15,776 nt of DNA. Origin: Gammaproteobacteria bacterium. Its GTDB lineage: Bacteria > Pseudomonadota > Gammaproteobacteria > SURF-13. The position numbers and the translations under genes were made by a program. Under the pieces are notes generated by a model. It was not told where the DNA came from. It ran no database searches and was given only the letters and a program-made list of their open reading frames with translations. The DNA is taken from assembly GCA_023381235.1 (NCBI GenBank), contig JAMCTV010000056.1, forward strand, positions 1 to 15,776, in the 5' to 3' direction. Shown one piece after another: positions 5,923 to 13,727 of the stretch. How positions within the stretch are numbered: position 1 is the first letter of the stretch; every line of letters starts with the position of its first letter.

Positions 5923-8406
5923 TTACCCTTCCTCATTTTCCTCATCGTCGTCTTCTCCATTTTTCTGCTTTTCACCCTTCGCGCCTTCGCCGAATTCCTG
6001 ACGTATCAGCGCAAGCTCATATAATTTCACCGCAACCAGATAATTGATGCTGGCCGGCGGCAGCTTGCCCTCCTTGTCGGGTGCGCCGGCGGCCACGCCC
6101 GTCAGTATCTCTATCGCCTGATCTATGGTCTCGACCGGATAAACATGGAATTGCCCCGCCGCCGCGGCCTGCACCACATCGTCCCGCAGCATCAGGTTTT
6201 TCACGTTCGAGGCGGGCATCAGCACGCCCTGCTCGCCGGTCAAGCCGCGCGCGTTGCAGATGTCGAAAAAACCTTCGATCTTGTCGTTCACCGCGCCTAT
6301 CGCCTGCACCTGGCCGAATTGATTCACCGAGCCGGTCACGGCCAGGAACTGCTTGACCGGAATCCCGGCCAGACTGGACAGCAGCGCGCACAGTTCGGCA
6401 AGCGAGGCGCTGTCGCCTTCGACAAAGCCGTATGACTGCTCAAACACCAGGCTCGCGGTGAGCGACAGCGGCCTGTCTTTGGAGTAACGCGCGGCCAGGA
6501 ACGACGATAAAATCAGTACGCCCTTGGAATGGATGGCGCCGCTCAGCTTCACCTCGCGCTCGATGTTGATGAATTCGCCTTCACCCAGGCGGGTCGTGGC
6601 GGTAATGCGTACCGGCTGGGCAAAGCTGTGCGCGCCAAGCTCCAGCACGGAAAGTCCGTTGACCTGCCCGGTTGACAGTCCGTGGGTGTCAATGAGCAGC
6701 ATGCCGCGCAGGATTTCCTCCTGCACCTCGGCCTTTAAGCGTCCGCCGCGGTAGCGCTCAGCCTCGATCGCCCGCCGTACATCCTCCACCGCGATGTTTC
6801 CGCGCCCCGCCTCGCGCGCCCAGTAATCCGCTTCACGCATCACATCAGCAACCCGGTGTATGTGAGTGGAGAGTTTTTCCGCATCCTCGACGACGCGCGC
6901 GCTGTGCTCGATGACCCGCGCCACCGCCCCGCGCTCAAACGGCAGCATATTTTCCTTGCGCGCCAGGGTGGCGATTAACCTGGCATAGAGCAGATGATTT
7001 TCCGGGCTGCGCTCCAGCGCCTCTTCAAAATCCGCCGCCACCTTGAACAGCTCGCTGAATTCCGGGTCGTATTCATACAGCAGATAGTAAAACAGCCTGT
7101 CGCCGAACAGGACGATCTTTACCTCCAGCGGTATGGGTTCCGGTTCCAGCGATACGGTGCTGATCAGGCTGTACATCTGCCCCAGTGATTCGATGCGGAT
7201 TTCACGCGCATAGAGCGCACGCTTGAGCGATTCCCATACGAAGGGCTGGGACAACACCTTGTGTATATCGAGTAATAGATAGCCGCCGTTGGCGCGGTGC
7301 AACGAACCGGGCTTGATCAGGGTAAACTCCGTCACCAGCGCGCCGAATTGCGCGCTGTGCTCGATACGCCCGATCAGGTTGTTATAGGCGGGATTATCCT
7401 CGCTGACGACAGGCGCGCCCTGCGTGGCGCTGTGGTCCACCAATACATTCACCTGGTAGCGATGCAGGGAAGGCCGCTCCGTAACCTGCAAGCCCATCAA
7501 AGTGATGGGCGGTTCCTCGCGGCGGCGGAAATCCTCCACATTTTCGATCACATCCTGCTCCACAGCGGAAAGATATTCCTGCAGCGCGGGCAACTGTGTG
7601 TATTTCTCGCGCAACTCGTCTATCAGATGACCCACGGCGCGCATGGTCACTTCACGGTCCAGGGTTTTGACTTTCTCGCGCCGCTCCCTGCGCCACTGGG
7701 TGACTTGGCGGATCACACCCTCCAGGCGCTCCTGATAGGCGCTCACCAGCTTTTCCACGCGCTCCTTTTCCTGGTCCGGGAGTTTCTCGTATTCCTCCGG
7801 GCCGATCACCTCGTTATCGCGCATCGACGCGAAGGCAAAGCCGCCCGGCGTGCGCAGCAACGCCACGCCCTGCCGCATCGCCTCATTGCCCAGTTCGTCG
7901 AGCGCCTGCTCCTGGCGTTCATTGAACGCCTTTTTTATTTCCTCGACCTTGCGGCGGTATTCCTCGCTGTCGAATGCGGCGGGTATGGCGCTGCGCAGTT
8001 CTTCCACCAGTTGCGTCATATCCTGGCGCAGCTTGATGCCCAGTCCCGCGGGCAAGCGCAGCGCGCGCGGTTTGTGGGACTGCTCGAAGTTGTTTATATA
8101 GCACCAGTCGGAAGGCGGCGCTTCCTGTTTGGCGCGCGCTTCAAGATGGCCGCGCACAAAGGTGTGCTTGCCCATGCCAGGCGAACCGAGCACGAAAATA
8201 TTGTAGCCGCTGCGGCGCATGCCGGCGCCGAAGCGCACCGCGCCCAGCGCGCGCGCCTGGCCGATGATTTCCGCCAAATCCTCAAGTTCGGCGGTGGTTT
8301 GGAAGGCAAGTTGCTCCAGGGCGCAGGGATGATAAAGCGCGGCGGAGTCGAGGGCCTTTATACTGTTCTTCGTCATATCCATACGCGTTGATTTCCTTTC
8401 GTTCAT
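5923..8406 (-). CDS. AAA+/Lon-type ATP-dependent protease (AAA_32 plus Lon proteolytic domain)
   Basis: An 827-residue soluble protein. The Walker A loop is GSPGMGKHT at about 74-82 and a Walker B-like GGYLLLDIHK lies at 374-383. Between them is a long charged, helical insertion (about 145-300, coiled-coil-like), as in the YcbZ/LonB-like family. The C-terminal Lon protease domain carries the catalytic pair: Ser666 in EGDSAS and Lys709 in NDKIEGF, so it should be active. The tail is strongly acidic (about 811-827). The ATG at 8404-8406 overlaps the small-subunit stop as ATGA. A later ATG at 8380-8382, with AAGGA 11 nt upstream, is a possible alternative start. No membrane helix is seen, unlike archaeal LonB. 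Its position inside a hydrogenase operon, splitting small- and large-subunit genes, is unusual and suggests quality control of hydrogenase assembly, which is inference. Confidence 0.93.
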   Translation of the reverse strand: MNERKSTRMDMTKNSIKALDSAALYHPCALEQLAFQTTAELEDLAEIIGQARALGAVRFGAGMRRSGYNIFVLGSPGMGKHTFVRGHLEARAKQEAPPSDWCYINNFEQSHKPRALRLPAGLGIKLRQDMTQLVEELRSAIPAAFDSEEYRRKVEEIKKAFNERQEQALDELGNEAMRQGVALLRTPGGFAFASMRDNEVIGPEEYEKLPDQEKERVEKLVSAYQERLEGVIRQVTQWRRERREKVKTLDREVTMRAVGHLIDELREKYTQLPALQEYLSAVEQDVIENVEDFRRREEPPITLMGLQVTERPSLHRYQVNVLVDHSATQGAPVVSEDNPAYNNLIGRIEHSAQFGALVTEFTLIKPGSLHRANGGYLLLDIHKVLSQPFVWESLKRALYAREIRIESLGQMYSLISTVSLEPEPIPLEVKIVLFGDRLFYYLLYEYDPEFSELFKVAADFEEALERSPENHLLYARLIATLARKENMLPFERGAVARVIEHSARVVEDAEKLSTHIHRVADVMREADYWAREAGRGNIAVEDVRRAIEAERYRGGRLKAEVQEEILRGMLLIDTHGLSTGQVNGLSVLELGAHSFAQPVRITATTRLGEGEFINIEREVKLSGAIHSKGVLILSSFLAARYSKDRPLSLTASLVFEQSYGFVEGDSASLAELCALLSSLAGIPVKQFLAVTGSVNQFGQVQAIGAVNDKIEGFFDICNARGLTGEQGVLMPASNVKNLMLRDDVVQAAAAGQFHVYPVETIDQAIEILTGVAAGAPDKEGKLPPASINYLVAVKLYELALIRQEFGEGAKGEKQKNGEDDDEENEEG

Positions 8407-9176
8407 TTTTCCCACACCTGCGCGCCTGCGCGGAAGGCGGGCGCCCATCCGTTGATGAACCGCAACCGGCGCACGATGTCTGCATCGGAAAGGCCCATCT
8501 CACGGAAGCGCCGTCCCAGCGCCCGTGTGTTGCCGTCTTCCTGCGGCCCGAAGCAGCCGTAGCAGTCACGTTCATAGCGCGGGCACAGCGCGCCGCAGCC
8601 GGTGCGTGTTACCGGCCCTAGGCACGGCACGTCCCCGGCCACCAGCACGCACACGTGGCCCGCGCGCTTGCACTCCAGGCACACCGACTCGCCGGGGATG
8701 CGTGGAGCAATGCGCGCAAGCACGTCACTCAACACGCGTTTTAACTGCTGTTGATCTATCGGACAGCCCCACAACTCCGCATCTACCTTTACGTGTTCCG
8801 AGACAGGAGTGGAACGCGCGAGGCTGTCTATATATTCGGACCGGGCATAAATCGCACGTACAAACTCGTCATGATTCTTCCAGTTGCGCAGCGCCTGTAA
8901 GCCGCCCGCGGTGGCGCATGCGCCGATAGTGATGAGCAGCCGGCTTGCGGCGCGTATCTCCTGAATGCGCTGTAAATCCGCGGACGTTGAGATCGAGCCT
9001 TCCACGAAGGATACATCATAAGGGCCCGGCTGCATCACACTGGAAGCCTCGGCGAAATGCGCGATCTCCGCCCGGCTTGCCAGGGTAAGCAAATCCTGCT
9101 CCAGATTCAAAAACTGAATCTGGCAGCCGTCGCAGGAGGCGAACTTGTGCACCGCGATACGTAGTCTGCCGGTCAT
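8403..9176 (-). CDS. hydD: Group 3b NiFe hydrogenase small (delta) subunit
   Basis: A 257-residue electron-transfer subunit without a Tat signal, so cytoplasmic. CDGCQ (C15, C18), GACATAGG (C87) and the WGCP cysteine (C138) are the ligands of the proximal 4Fe-4S cluster facing the NiFe site. A second group of eight cysteines (C166, C169, C176, C185, C194, C198, C205, C208) in the C-terminal half supplies two further clusters, the arrangement of group 3 small subunits. Its stop overlaps the Lon-like start, and its ATG follows the gamma-subunit stop after a single nucleotide, so translation is tightly coupled on both sides. It would pass electrons from the NiFe centre to the beta and gamma subunits. 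Confidence 0.95.
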   Translation of the reverse strand: MTGRLRIAVHKFASCDGCQIQFLNLEQDLLTLASRAEIAHFAEASSVMQPGPYDVSFVEGSISTSADLQRIQEIRAASRLLITIGACATAGGLQALRNWKNHDEFVRAIYARSEYIDSLARSTPVSEHVKVDAELWGCPIDQQQLKRVLSDVLARIAPRIPGESVCLECKRAGHVCVLVAGDVPCLGPVTRTGCGALCPRYERDCYGCFGPQEDGNTRALGRRFREMGLSDADIVRRLRFINGWAPAFRAGAQVWEK

Positions 9177-9177
9177 G

Positions 9178-10029
9178 TCAAAAACCCTTTACCGCCAGCA
9201 GCGCGCGCACCTCTGCATAGGAAAAGACCGGCCCGTCCTTGCAGATGAATTTTCCGCCGAACATGCAATGGCCGCAATGTCCCACGGCGCAGTGCATGTT
9301 GCGCTCCATGGACAGATAAATATCCGCCGGCGCCATGCCGCGCCGGAGCAAATTTTCCGCCACCGCGCGCATCATCGGCTCCGGCCCGCACATCATCGCA
9401 ACACCTTTAAACAATGCCGGGTCAACATCCTCCAGCGTCTGCGTCACCTGCCCCACGCGCCCGCGCCACTCCGGCGCGCCCTTGTCGGCGGTCAACAGCA
9501 CCTGGGTGTCCGGCGCGGCGCACCAGCTTTGAATGCGCTCGCCGTAAATGAGATCTGCGGGATGCTTCACGCCGTGGCACAGCGTGATCGCGCCGTATAA
9601 TCCGCGGCGCTGCAGCGCATAATGAATCATGGAGGTGGTGGGTGCGCAGCCCAGACCGCCGGTTATCAACAGCAGGCTGCGTCCGCGCGCCGCCTCCACC
9701 GGCCAGCCGCGCCCGAACGGGCCGCGCAGCCCCAGTGTATCGCCCGCCTTGAGCCGCTGTAGCCCTTGAGTGACGCGCCCGGCGGCGCGGATGGTGTGGT
9801 CTATTAATTGGGGATCATCGGGATCGGAGACGATGGAGATCGCCACCTCGCCCGCGCCGGACAGGTACAACATGTTGAACTGGCCGGGCTGAAAGCGGTA
9901 CGCCGCGCGCGCTTCAGCATCACGCAGGCGCAGGCGCAAAGTGAAAATATCGCGCCCCTCCTCCACGCGCTCGACTACTTGCGCCGCTTGCGGCAAATAA
10001 GGATTGGGGGGCCATGCAACGGCGTTCAT
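9178..10029 (-). CDS. hydG: Group 3b hydrogenase gamma subunit, FAD/NAD(P)-binding reductase
   Basis: A 283-residue ferredoxin-NADP reductase-like protein, related to PyrK and sulfhydrogenase gamma. The FAD domain contains FQPGQFNMLYL at about 47-57 and a GPFGRGWP turn at 103-110. The NAD(P) domain shows LLLITGGLGCAPTTSMIH at 119-136 and MMCGPEPMM at 212-220. The C-terminal MHCAVGHCGHCMFGGKFIC (C247, C252, C255, C263) binds a 2Fe-2S cluster. It exchanges electrons between NAD(P)H and the hydrogenase FeS chain. I chose the ATG at 10027-10029, overlapping the beta-subunit stop as ATGA; an ATG 66 nt upstream would add a non-homologous arginine-rich extension overlapping the beta gene. Confidence 0.94.
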   Translation of the reverse strand: MNAVAWPPNPYLPQAAQVVERVEEGRDIFTLRLRLRDAEARAAYRFQPGQFNMLYLSGAGEVAISIVSDPDDPQLIDHTIRAAGRVTQGLQRLKAGDTLGLRGPFGRGWPVEAARGRSLLLITGGLGCAPTTSMIHYALQRRGLYGAITLCHGVKHPADLIYGERIQSWCAAPDTQVLLTADKGAPEWRGRVGQVTQTLEDVDPALFKGVAMMCGPEPMMRAVAENLLRRGMAPADIYLSMERNMHCAVGHCGHCMFGGKFICKDGPVFSYAEVRALLAVKGF

Positions 10030-11141
10030 GTCTTTGCCTCGGGTTGGGCGCGGATGGCATTGACCTCCTCGATCAAGTCTATCCCGGTGGGACACCAGGT
10101 GATGCAGCGCCCGCAGCCCACGCAGCCGCTCACCCCGAATTGCTCAATCCAGGAGGCGAGCTTGTGCGTGAGCCATTGACGGTAGCGCTGGCGTATCTGC
10201 GGGCGGATCTGCGCGCCGTGGATATAGCTGTGCTCCAGGGTGAAACAGGAGTCCCACTGGCGCTGGTGCTCGCTCTGTTTCCCGTCCAGCGAGGCGACGT
10301 CCGTCTCCCGATGACAAAAGCAGGTCGGGCACACCATGGTGCAGTTGGCGCACGACAGGCAGCGCTCGGCCACATCATCCCAGCGCGGATGTTCGAGATT
10401 ATTGAACAGCAGCGCCTGAATATCCGTGGTGTCCAAACGCCGTGTTTGACTGCGCGCGGCGGCCTCTATCGCCTGCGCTGCCTGTGTGGTCTCCATCTCG
10501 CGCGCAGGCTGCAGGGGCAGCTCGGCCAACACCGCTGCGCCCGCCGCGCTGCCTGCCTCCACTAAAAAGGAATCTTCCAGTTCCGTGAGCGCGATGTCGT
10601 AACCCTCGCGCGCGCGCGGGCCGGTATTCATCGAGGCGCAGAAACAGGTGGCCGCGGAGCGCGTGCAGTTCACCGCGACGATAAACAGATTTTCACGCCG
10701 CGTGGCGTAATAGGGGTCGCTGAAATCGTTGTACTGACTTTTGAGGAAGGTACGGTCCTGCACCTCCATCCCGGCAAGATCGCAGGCGCGCGCGCCAATC
10801 ACGGCGAGAGGCCTTTGCTCTGGCAGCGTCTCTTTAAAACTCACCTCGCCGTTTTGCGCCACTGTCCACAAGGTTTCCTGCGGAGCGAACAGAAAGCGCT
10901 TCAGCGACTCCGGGCCGTGCACATAATCAAACAGGCGTCCATTCGCGGAATCTTCCAGCCGGTAACGGCCAGGTTGCTGCACGCTGACCAATCCCACGGG
11001 CAGTTCATCGGCGCGGCTGACTTCATCATAAACAATGGCCCCGCCCTTCACGCGCGGGCCCACCACGCGATAACCGCGTGCGCGCAGTGTTTGAATCAAG
11101 ACATCAAGCTGGCCCCGCTTTAGCAACCCCGCCACTGGCAT
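10026..11141 (-). CDS. hydB: Group 3b hydrogenase beta subunit, 4Fe-4S protein
   Basis: A 371-residue cytoplasmic iron-sulfur subunit resembling sulfhydrogenase beta and anaerobic sulfite reductase A. The N-terminal half has the family landmarks VVGPRVKGGAIVYDE (about 27-41) and PLAVIGARACDLAGMEVQDR (111-130). Two 4Fe-4S motifs follow: CLSCANCTMVCP at 261-272, and CVGCGRCITWCP at 340-351. Extra cysteines lie at 274 and 276. I chose the ATG at 11139-11141: GGAG sits 8 nt upstream, homologues begin at this point, and the inferred transcription start (about 11159) lies downstream of the other in-frame starts (ATG at 11171, TTG at 11177). It is the first gene of the hydrogenase operon, directly behind an FNR-type promoter. 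Confidence 0.94.
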   Translation of the reverse strand: MPVAGLLKRGQLDVLIQTLRARGYRVVGPRVKGGAIVYDEVSRADELPVGLVSVQQPGRYRLEDSANGRLFDYVHGPESLKRFLFAPQETLWTVAQNGEVSFKETLPEQRPLAVIGARACDLAGMEVQDRTFLKSQYNDFSDPYYATRRENLFIVAVNCTRSAATCFCASMNTGPRAREGYDIALTELEDSFLVEAGSAAGAAVLAELPLQPAREMETTQAAQAIEAAARSQTRRLDTTDIQALLFNNLEHPRWDDVAERCLSCANCTMVCPTCFCHRETDVASLDGKQSEHQRQWDSCFTLEHSYIHGAQIRPQIRQRYRQWLTHKLASWIEQFGVSGCVGCGRCITWCPTGIDLIEEVNAIRAQPEAKT

Positions 11142-11158
11142 GACCGGTTCTCCATTCG

Positions 11159-11207
11159 CCCTGCCAAGCATAGCCAACCCCGCGCGGCTTGTCCTGATCT
11201 ATATCAA
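11159..11207 (-). promoter_or_regulatory. FNR/ANR-type class II promoter of the hydrogenase operon
   Basis: Read on the minus strand, TTGATATAGATCAG (11207 down to 11194) matches TTGAT-N4-ATCAA at 9 of 10 fixed positions. A -10-like TATGCT lies at 11172-11167, which puts the start near 11160. The box centre (11200.5) is then at about -41, the class II spacing. The leader would be only about 18 nt and would contain the GGAG that serves the beta-subunit ATG. This predicts oxygen-repressed (anaerobically activated) expression. Confidence 0.65.
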
Positions 11208-11221
11208 ATAGTTTGGTCTAA

Positions 11222-11372
11222 GGAAGCTCTGAATAAGTCCATCTTGGCCTTCTCAGAGCACGAAAAGCAAAAATGGCATTTTTGCTTTTCTTCATTTTTC
11301 AAACACTTTCGTGTTTGAAAAATGGCGGCACATCCATGTGCCGCAGGAATCTCTGACTTAATCAGAGGTTCC
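11222..11372. mobile_element. 151-bp MITE with IS5-like ends and CTAA target duplication
   Basis: The terminal repeats are GGAAGCTCTGAATAAGTC at 11222-11239 and, inverted, GGAACCTCTGATTAAGTC (the complement of 11355-11372), with 16 of 18 matching. CTAA is duplicated at 11218-11221 and 11373-11376. The ends and the YTAR-type 4-bp duplication fit the IS5 subgroup. There is no transposase. The interior is almost entirely hairpins: 11226-11232 with 11253-11259; 11262-11275 with 11277-11290 (14 bp); 11293-11306 with 11311-11324 (14 bp, loop TTTC); 11325-11333 with 11336-11344; and 11351-11356 with 11362-11367. It separates the trehalose cassette from the hydrogenase promoter, and its hairpins may serve as a terminator. 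Confidence 0.75.
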
Positions 11373-13670
11373 CTAAAACGATTGTGGCTCGCCAACGCCC
11401 GCGGGCTTGCCGGCCGGCTCCTGCGCGCGCGTGGCGGCAAGCTCGGTGAGGAAGCCGGCGGCCCAGCGGTAGATGTTGTGCTCCTCGACATTCCGGCGCA
11501 TCCGGCGCATGCGCGCGCGCCGCTGCGCCGTGTCCATTTCCATGCCGTAACAGATGGCGTCGGCGAACTGTTCCGTATCATAAGGGTTGATGATGAGCGC
11601 ATCGGCGAGCTCGCGCGCTGCGCCCGCGAATTCCGACAAGATCAGCACGCCCTCGGATTCCTGCGCGGCGACGTACTCCTTGGCCACCAGGTTCATACCG
11701 TCGTGCAGGGAGCTGACGATGCACATCGGAGCCATGCGCAAAAATGCATGGACGGTCTTGGCGTCATGGTGGGCTGCCAGGAAGTGTATGGGTTTCCAGC
11801 CGTTGGTCTGGTATTTCCAGTTGATTTCGTCCGCCAGAGCTTCGAGCAACGCAATGTGGTCGCGGTAACGGCGCAGGTGCGTGCGGCTCGGTGCGCCCAG
11901 CTCCACGAACGTGAAGCGCCCGCGATACTGCGGGTATTTTTCCAGGAACCGGGCCACGGCGCGGAAGCGCTCCGGCAGACCCTTGGTATAGTCAATGCGG
12001 TCCACGCCTACCGCGATGTAGGCGCCCTCGAGCTTGTGCTGCGCCTTGAGCGCCGTGATCTGGCGTGCCAGTTCCTCGCCCGCGGGAACCTTGCGTTCGG
12101 CCCAATCCTGCACGCTGATGGGGAATGGCCGCACCTGCGATACGTGCCCCTTGAGTTCGACCGCGAAGTGGTCCCAGTCGAGACGCGACTCGAGCACACG
12201 ATCCACCGTGTCCAGAAAGTTGTTGCAGTACTGCTGCAGGTGAAAGCCCACCAGATCGGCGCCGAGCATGCCGGCGAGAATATCCGCACCCCACGGGCAG
12301 ATGCGGAACGCCTCGGGGTTCGGCCAGGGAATGTGCCAGAACAGTCCCACCTGCAAATCCGGGCGCGCATTCTTCAGTAGCTGCGGCAGTAAAGCGAGCT
12401 GATAGTCCTGCACCAGCACCACGGCCTTGCCGCCGCCGATCTCCTCGAGCACGGCGTCGGCGAAGCGCTGGTTCGCTTGGCGGTAATATTCCCAGTCCGC
12501 GGCGCGGAACACCGGGCGCTCGTGCGCCAGGTGGCACAGCGGCCACAGTCCTTCATTGGAGAAGCCGTAGTAGTAGCCCTGCTCCTCCTCGCGCGTGAGC
12601 CACACGCGCCGCAGCGTATAGCGGGCGTCATCCGGCGGCACCGTGAGCCGCCCCGACGCGTCCGCCGTCTCGCGGTCGGCATCGCCGCCGCCGTGCGCGA
12701 TCCACACGCCGCCGCAGGCCTGCAGCACCGGATCAAGCGCGGTGACCAGGCCGCCGGCGGGCATAATCATGCGCGGCTCGCCGTCGCGCAACTGGTGCAT
12801 GTAGGGCTCGCGGTTGCTCACCACGATGAGCTGGCGGTCTTCGCCCAGCGCGGCGATCGCATGGGCGCGCAGCCGGTCGCGGGTCCAGACTTGCTCGGCA
12901 TGCATCGCCGCCTGCGACAGCCTGCGCCCGGTTGAGCGCGCGGCGCGGAAAGAGGCGGCGAGCCGGTCGGTCTCGCTGTGCAGCAGCGCCGACGGCAGGC
13001 CGGGCGGCGGCGCCCCGGAAACGTTCTCGGTGCGCAGGCGCCGCATCCAGTCCGCCAGCTTGTGTAGCGGGCGCTCGTAGGTGAACCAGGTCATGCCGAC
13101 CACGAGCATCACTGCAAGCAGCGTCACGATCAGTATCCAGAACCCGTAGCGCACCAGCCGGTCGGTGGCGCGTTCGTCTATGTAAGAAACATCGTGCGCC
13201 ACCACCAGTACGCCTTGCGCGGAATCGTCCGCGCCCTTGAGCGGAATTGCGAAGACATGGATCGGCGCGCCCTGGAAGCGCGTGATCTCAAGTGCGTCTG
13301 CGCCGGTCTGCAGCGCCCGTTTGGCCACGGGCTCGATGCGGTCCGAAAACTCCGCCACCGCCTTGCCGGCCGCCACCAGCTGCCCATCCGGCCGGAACAC
13401 GGCATAGCCGATCAGCCGGCTGTAGCCCTCGAGCCGCGTCCGCAAAGCTTCGCGCGCTTGGGCATCGGGCTGCGTCAGGGCCCTTGCCACCGTTCCGGAA
13501 AGTTGCTGCGCCAGCACGTGGGCGCGGCGGTTCACATCATCGAGATCAATCCGGCGCTCATCGCTCGCCTGCCGCCAGGCGAACAGGCCGGTGGCGACTC
13601 CGATGGTTGCGGCAATCAAAAGCCCCAGGCGCAGGGAGCGCGCAAGTTGCGGTCGTGCTGTCATCGCCAT
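11373..13670 (-). CDS. otsA: Membrane-anchored sensor/HAMP domain fused to trehalose-6-phosphate synthase (GT20)
   Basis: At 765 residues this is about 290 longer than a simple OtsA. Residues 14-32 form a membrane helix, about 33-172 an extracytoplasmic sensor-like region, 174-196 a second helix, and about 197-250 a HAMP-like linker. The GT20 domain starts at LIVVSNREPY (281-290), followed by PAGGLVTALDP (304-314), GFSNEGLWP (369-377), FWHIPWP (444-450), VGVDRIDYTKGL (554-565, the Arg/Lys that bind UDP-glucose phosphates) and HDGMNLVAKEY (656-666). It makes trehalose-6-phosphate from UDP-glucose and glucose-6-phosphate. The usual HDYHL is QDYQL (421-425). The ATG follows GGGAG by 5 nt. Its TAG stop lies in the CTAA duplication of the MITE. 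The layout suggests synthesis gated by an external signal, which is inference. Confidence 0.93.
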   Translation of the reverse strand: MAMTARPQLARSLRLGLLIAATIGVATGLFAWRQASDERRIDLDDVNRRAHVLAQQLSGTVARALTQPDAQAREALRTRLEGYSRLIGYAVFRPDGQLVAAGKAVAEFSDRIEPVAKRALQTGADALEITRFQGAPIHVFAIPLKGADDSAQGVLVVAHDVSYIDERATDRLVRYGFWILIVTLLAVMLVVGMTWFTYERPLHKLADWMRRLRTENVSGAPPPGLPSALLHSETDRLAASFRAARSTGRRLSQAAMHAEQVWTRDRLRAHAIAALGEDRQLIVVSNREPYMHQLRDGEPRMIMPAGGLVTALDPVLQACGGVWIAHGGGDADRETADASGRLTVPPDDARYTLRRVWLTREEEQGYYYGFSNEGLWPLCHLAHERPVFRAADWEYYRQANQRFADAVLEEIGGGKAVVLVQDYQLALLPQLLKNARPDLQVGLFWHIPWPNPEAFRICPWGADILAGMLGADLVGFHLQQYCNNFLDTVDRVLESRLDWDHFAVELKGHVSQVRPFPISVQDWAERKVPAGEELARQITALKAQHKLEGAYIAVGVDRIDYTKGLPERFRAVARFLEKYPQYRGRFTFVELGAPSRTHLRRYRDHIALLEALADEINWKYQTNGWKPIHFLAAHHDAKTVHAFLRMAPMCIVSSLHDGMNLVAKEYVAAQESEGVLILSEFAGAARELADALIINPYDTEQFADAICYGMEMDTAQRRARMRRMRRNVEEHNIYRWAAGFLTELAATRAQEPAGKPAGVGEPQSF

Positions 13671-13727
13671 GAAATCTCCCTCTCTCTGTCTTGTCCGGTG
13701 CGGACGGTAACAACGCGCACTGCGGCG
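13671..13727 (-). other. Spacer between GH15 and otsA
   Basis: The 57-bp spacer contains a short hairpin, GTCCG-GTG-CGGAC (13693-13705), and a purine-rich stretch ending in GGGAG that serves the otsA start. I see no convincing promoter, so otsA is probably co-transcribed with otsB and the GH15 gene. Confidence 0.4.

Noticed and set aside
7297..8391. Long plus-strand open frame (364 codons) opposite the Lon-like gene
   Set aside because: It is antisense to a protein with clear AAA+ and Lon motifs, shows His/Arg/Ala-rich composition typical of shadow frames in GC-rich DNA, and has no recognisable domain.
10030..10095. Longer start for the hydrogenase gamma subunit
   Set aside because: The 22-residue Arg/Gly/Asp-rich extension is a shadow of the beta-subunit gene. 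The ATGA overlap start is favoured.
11222..11372. CRISPR-like or ncRNA-gene reading of the hairpin cluster
   Set aside because: The hairpins are not direct repeats with spacers, and the terminal repeats plus CTAA duplication explain the region as a mini-transposon. No CRISPR array, tRNA or rRNA was seen in the window.
11322..12380. Plus-strand open frame (352 codons) opposite otsA
   Set aside because: It lies antisense to the conserved GT20 domain and begins inside the MITE hairpins. No motif or Shine-Dalgarno supports it.
13536..13549. FNR-like sequence TTGATCTCGATGAT on the minus strand
   Set aside because: It lies inside the otsA coding region, has a degenerate right half-site, and has no gene start at a suitable distance.
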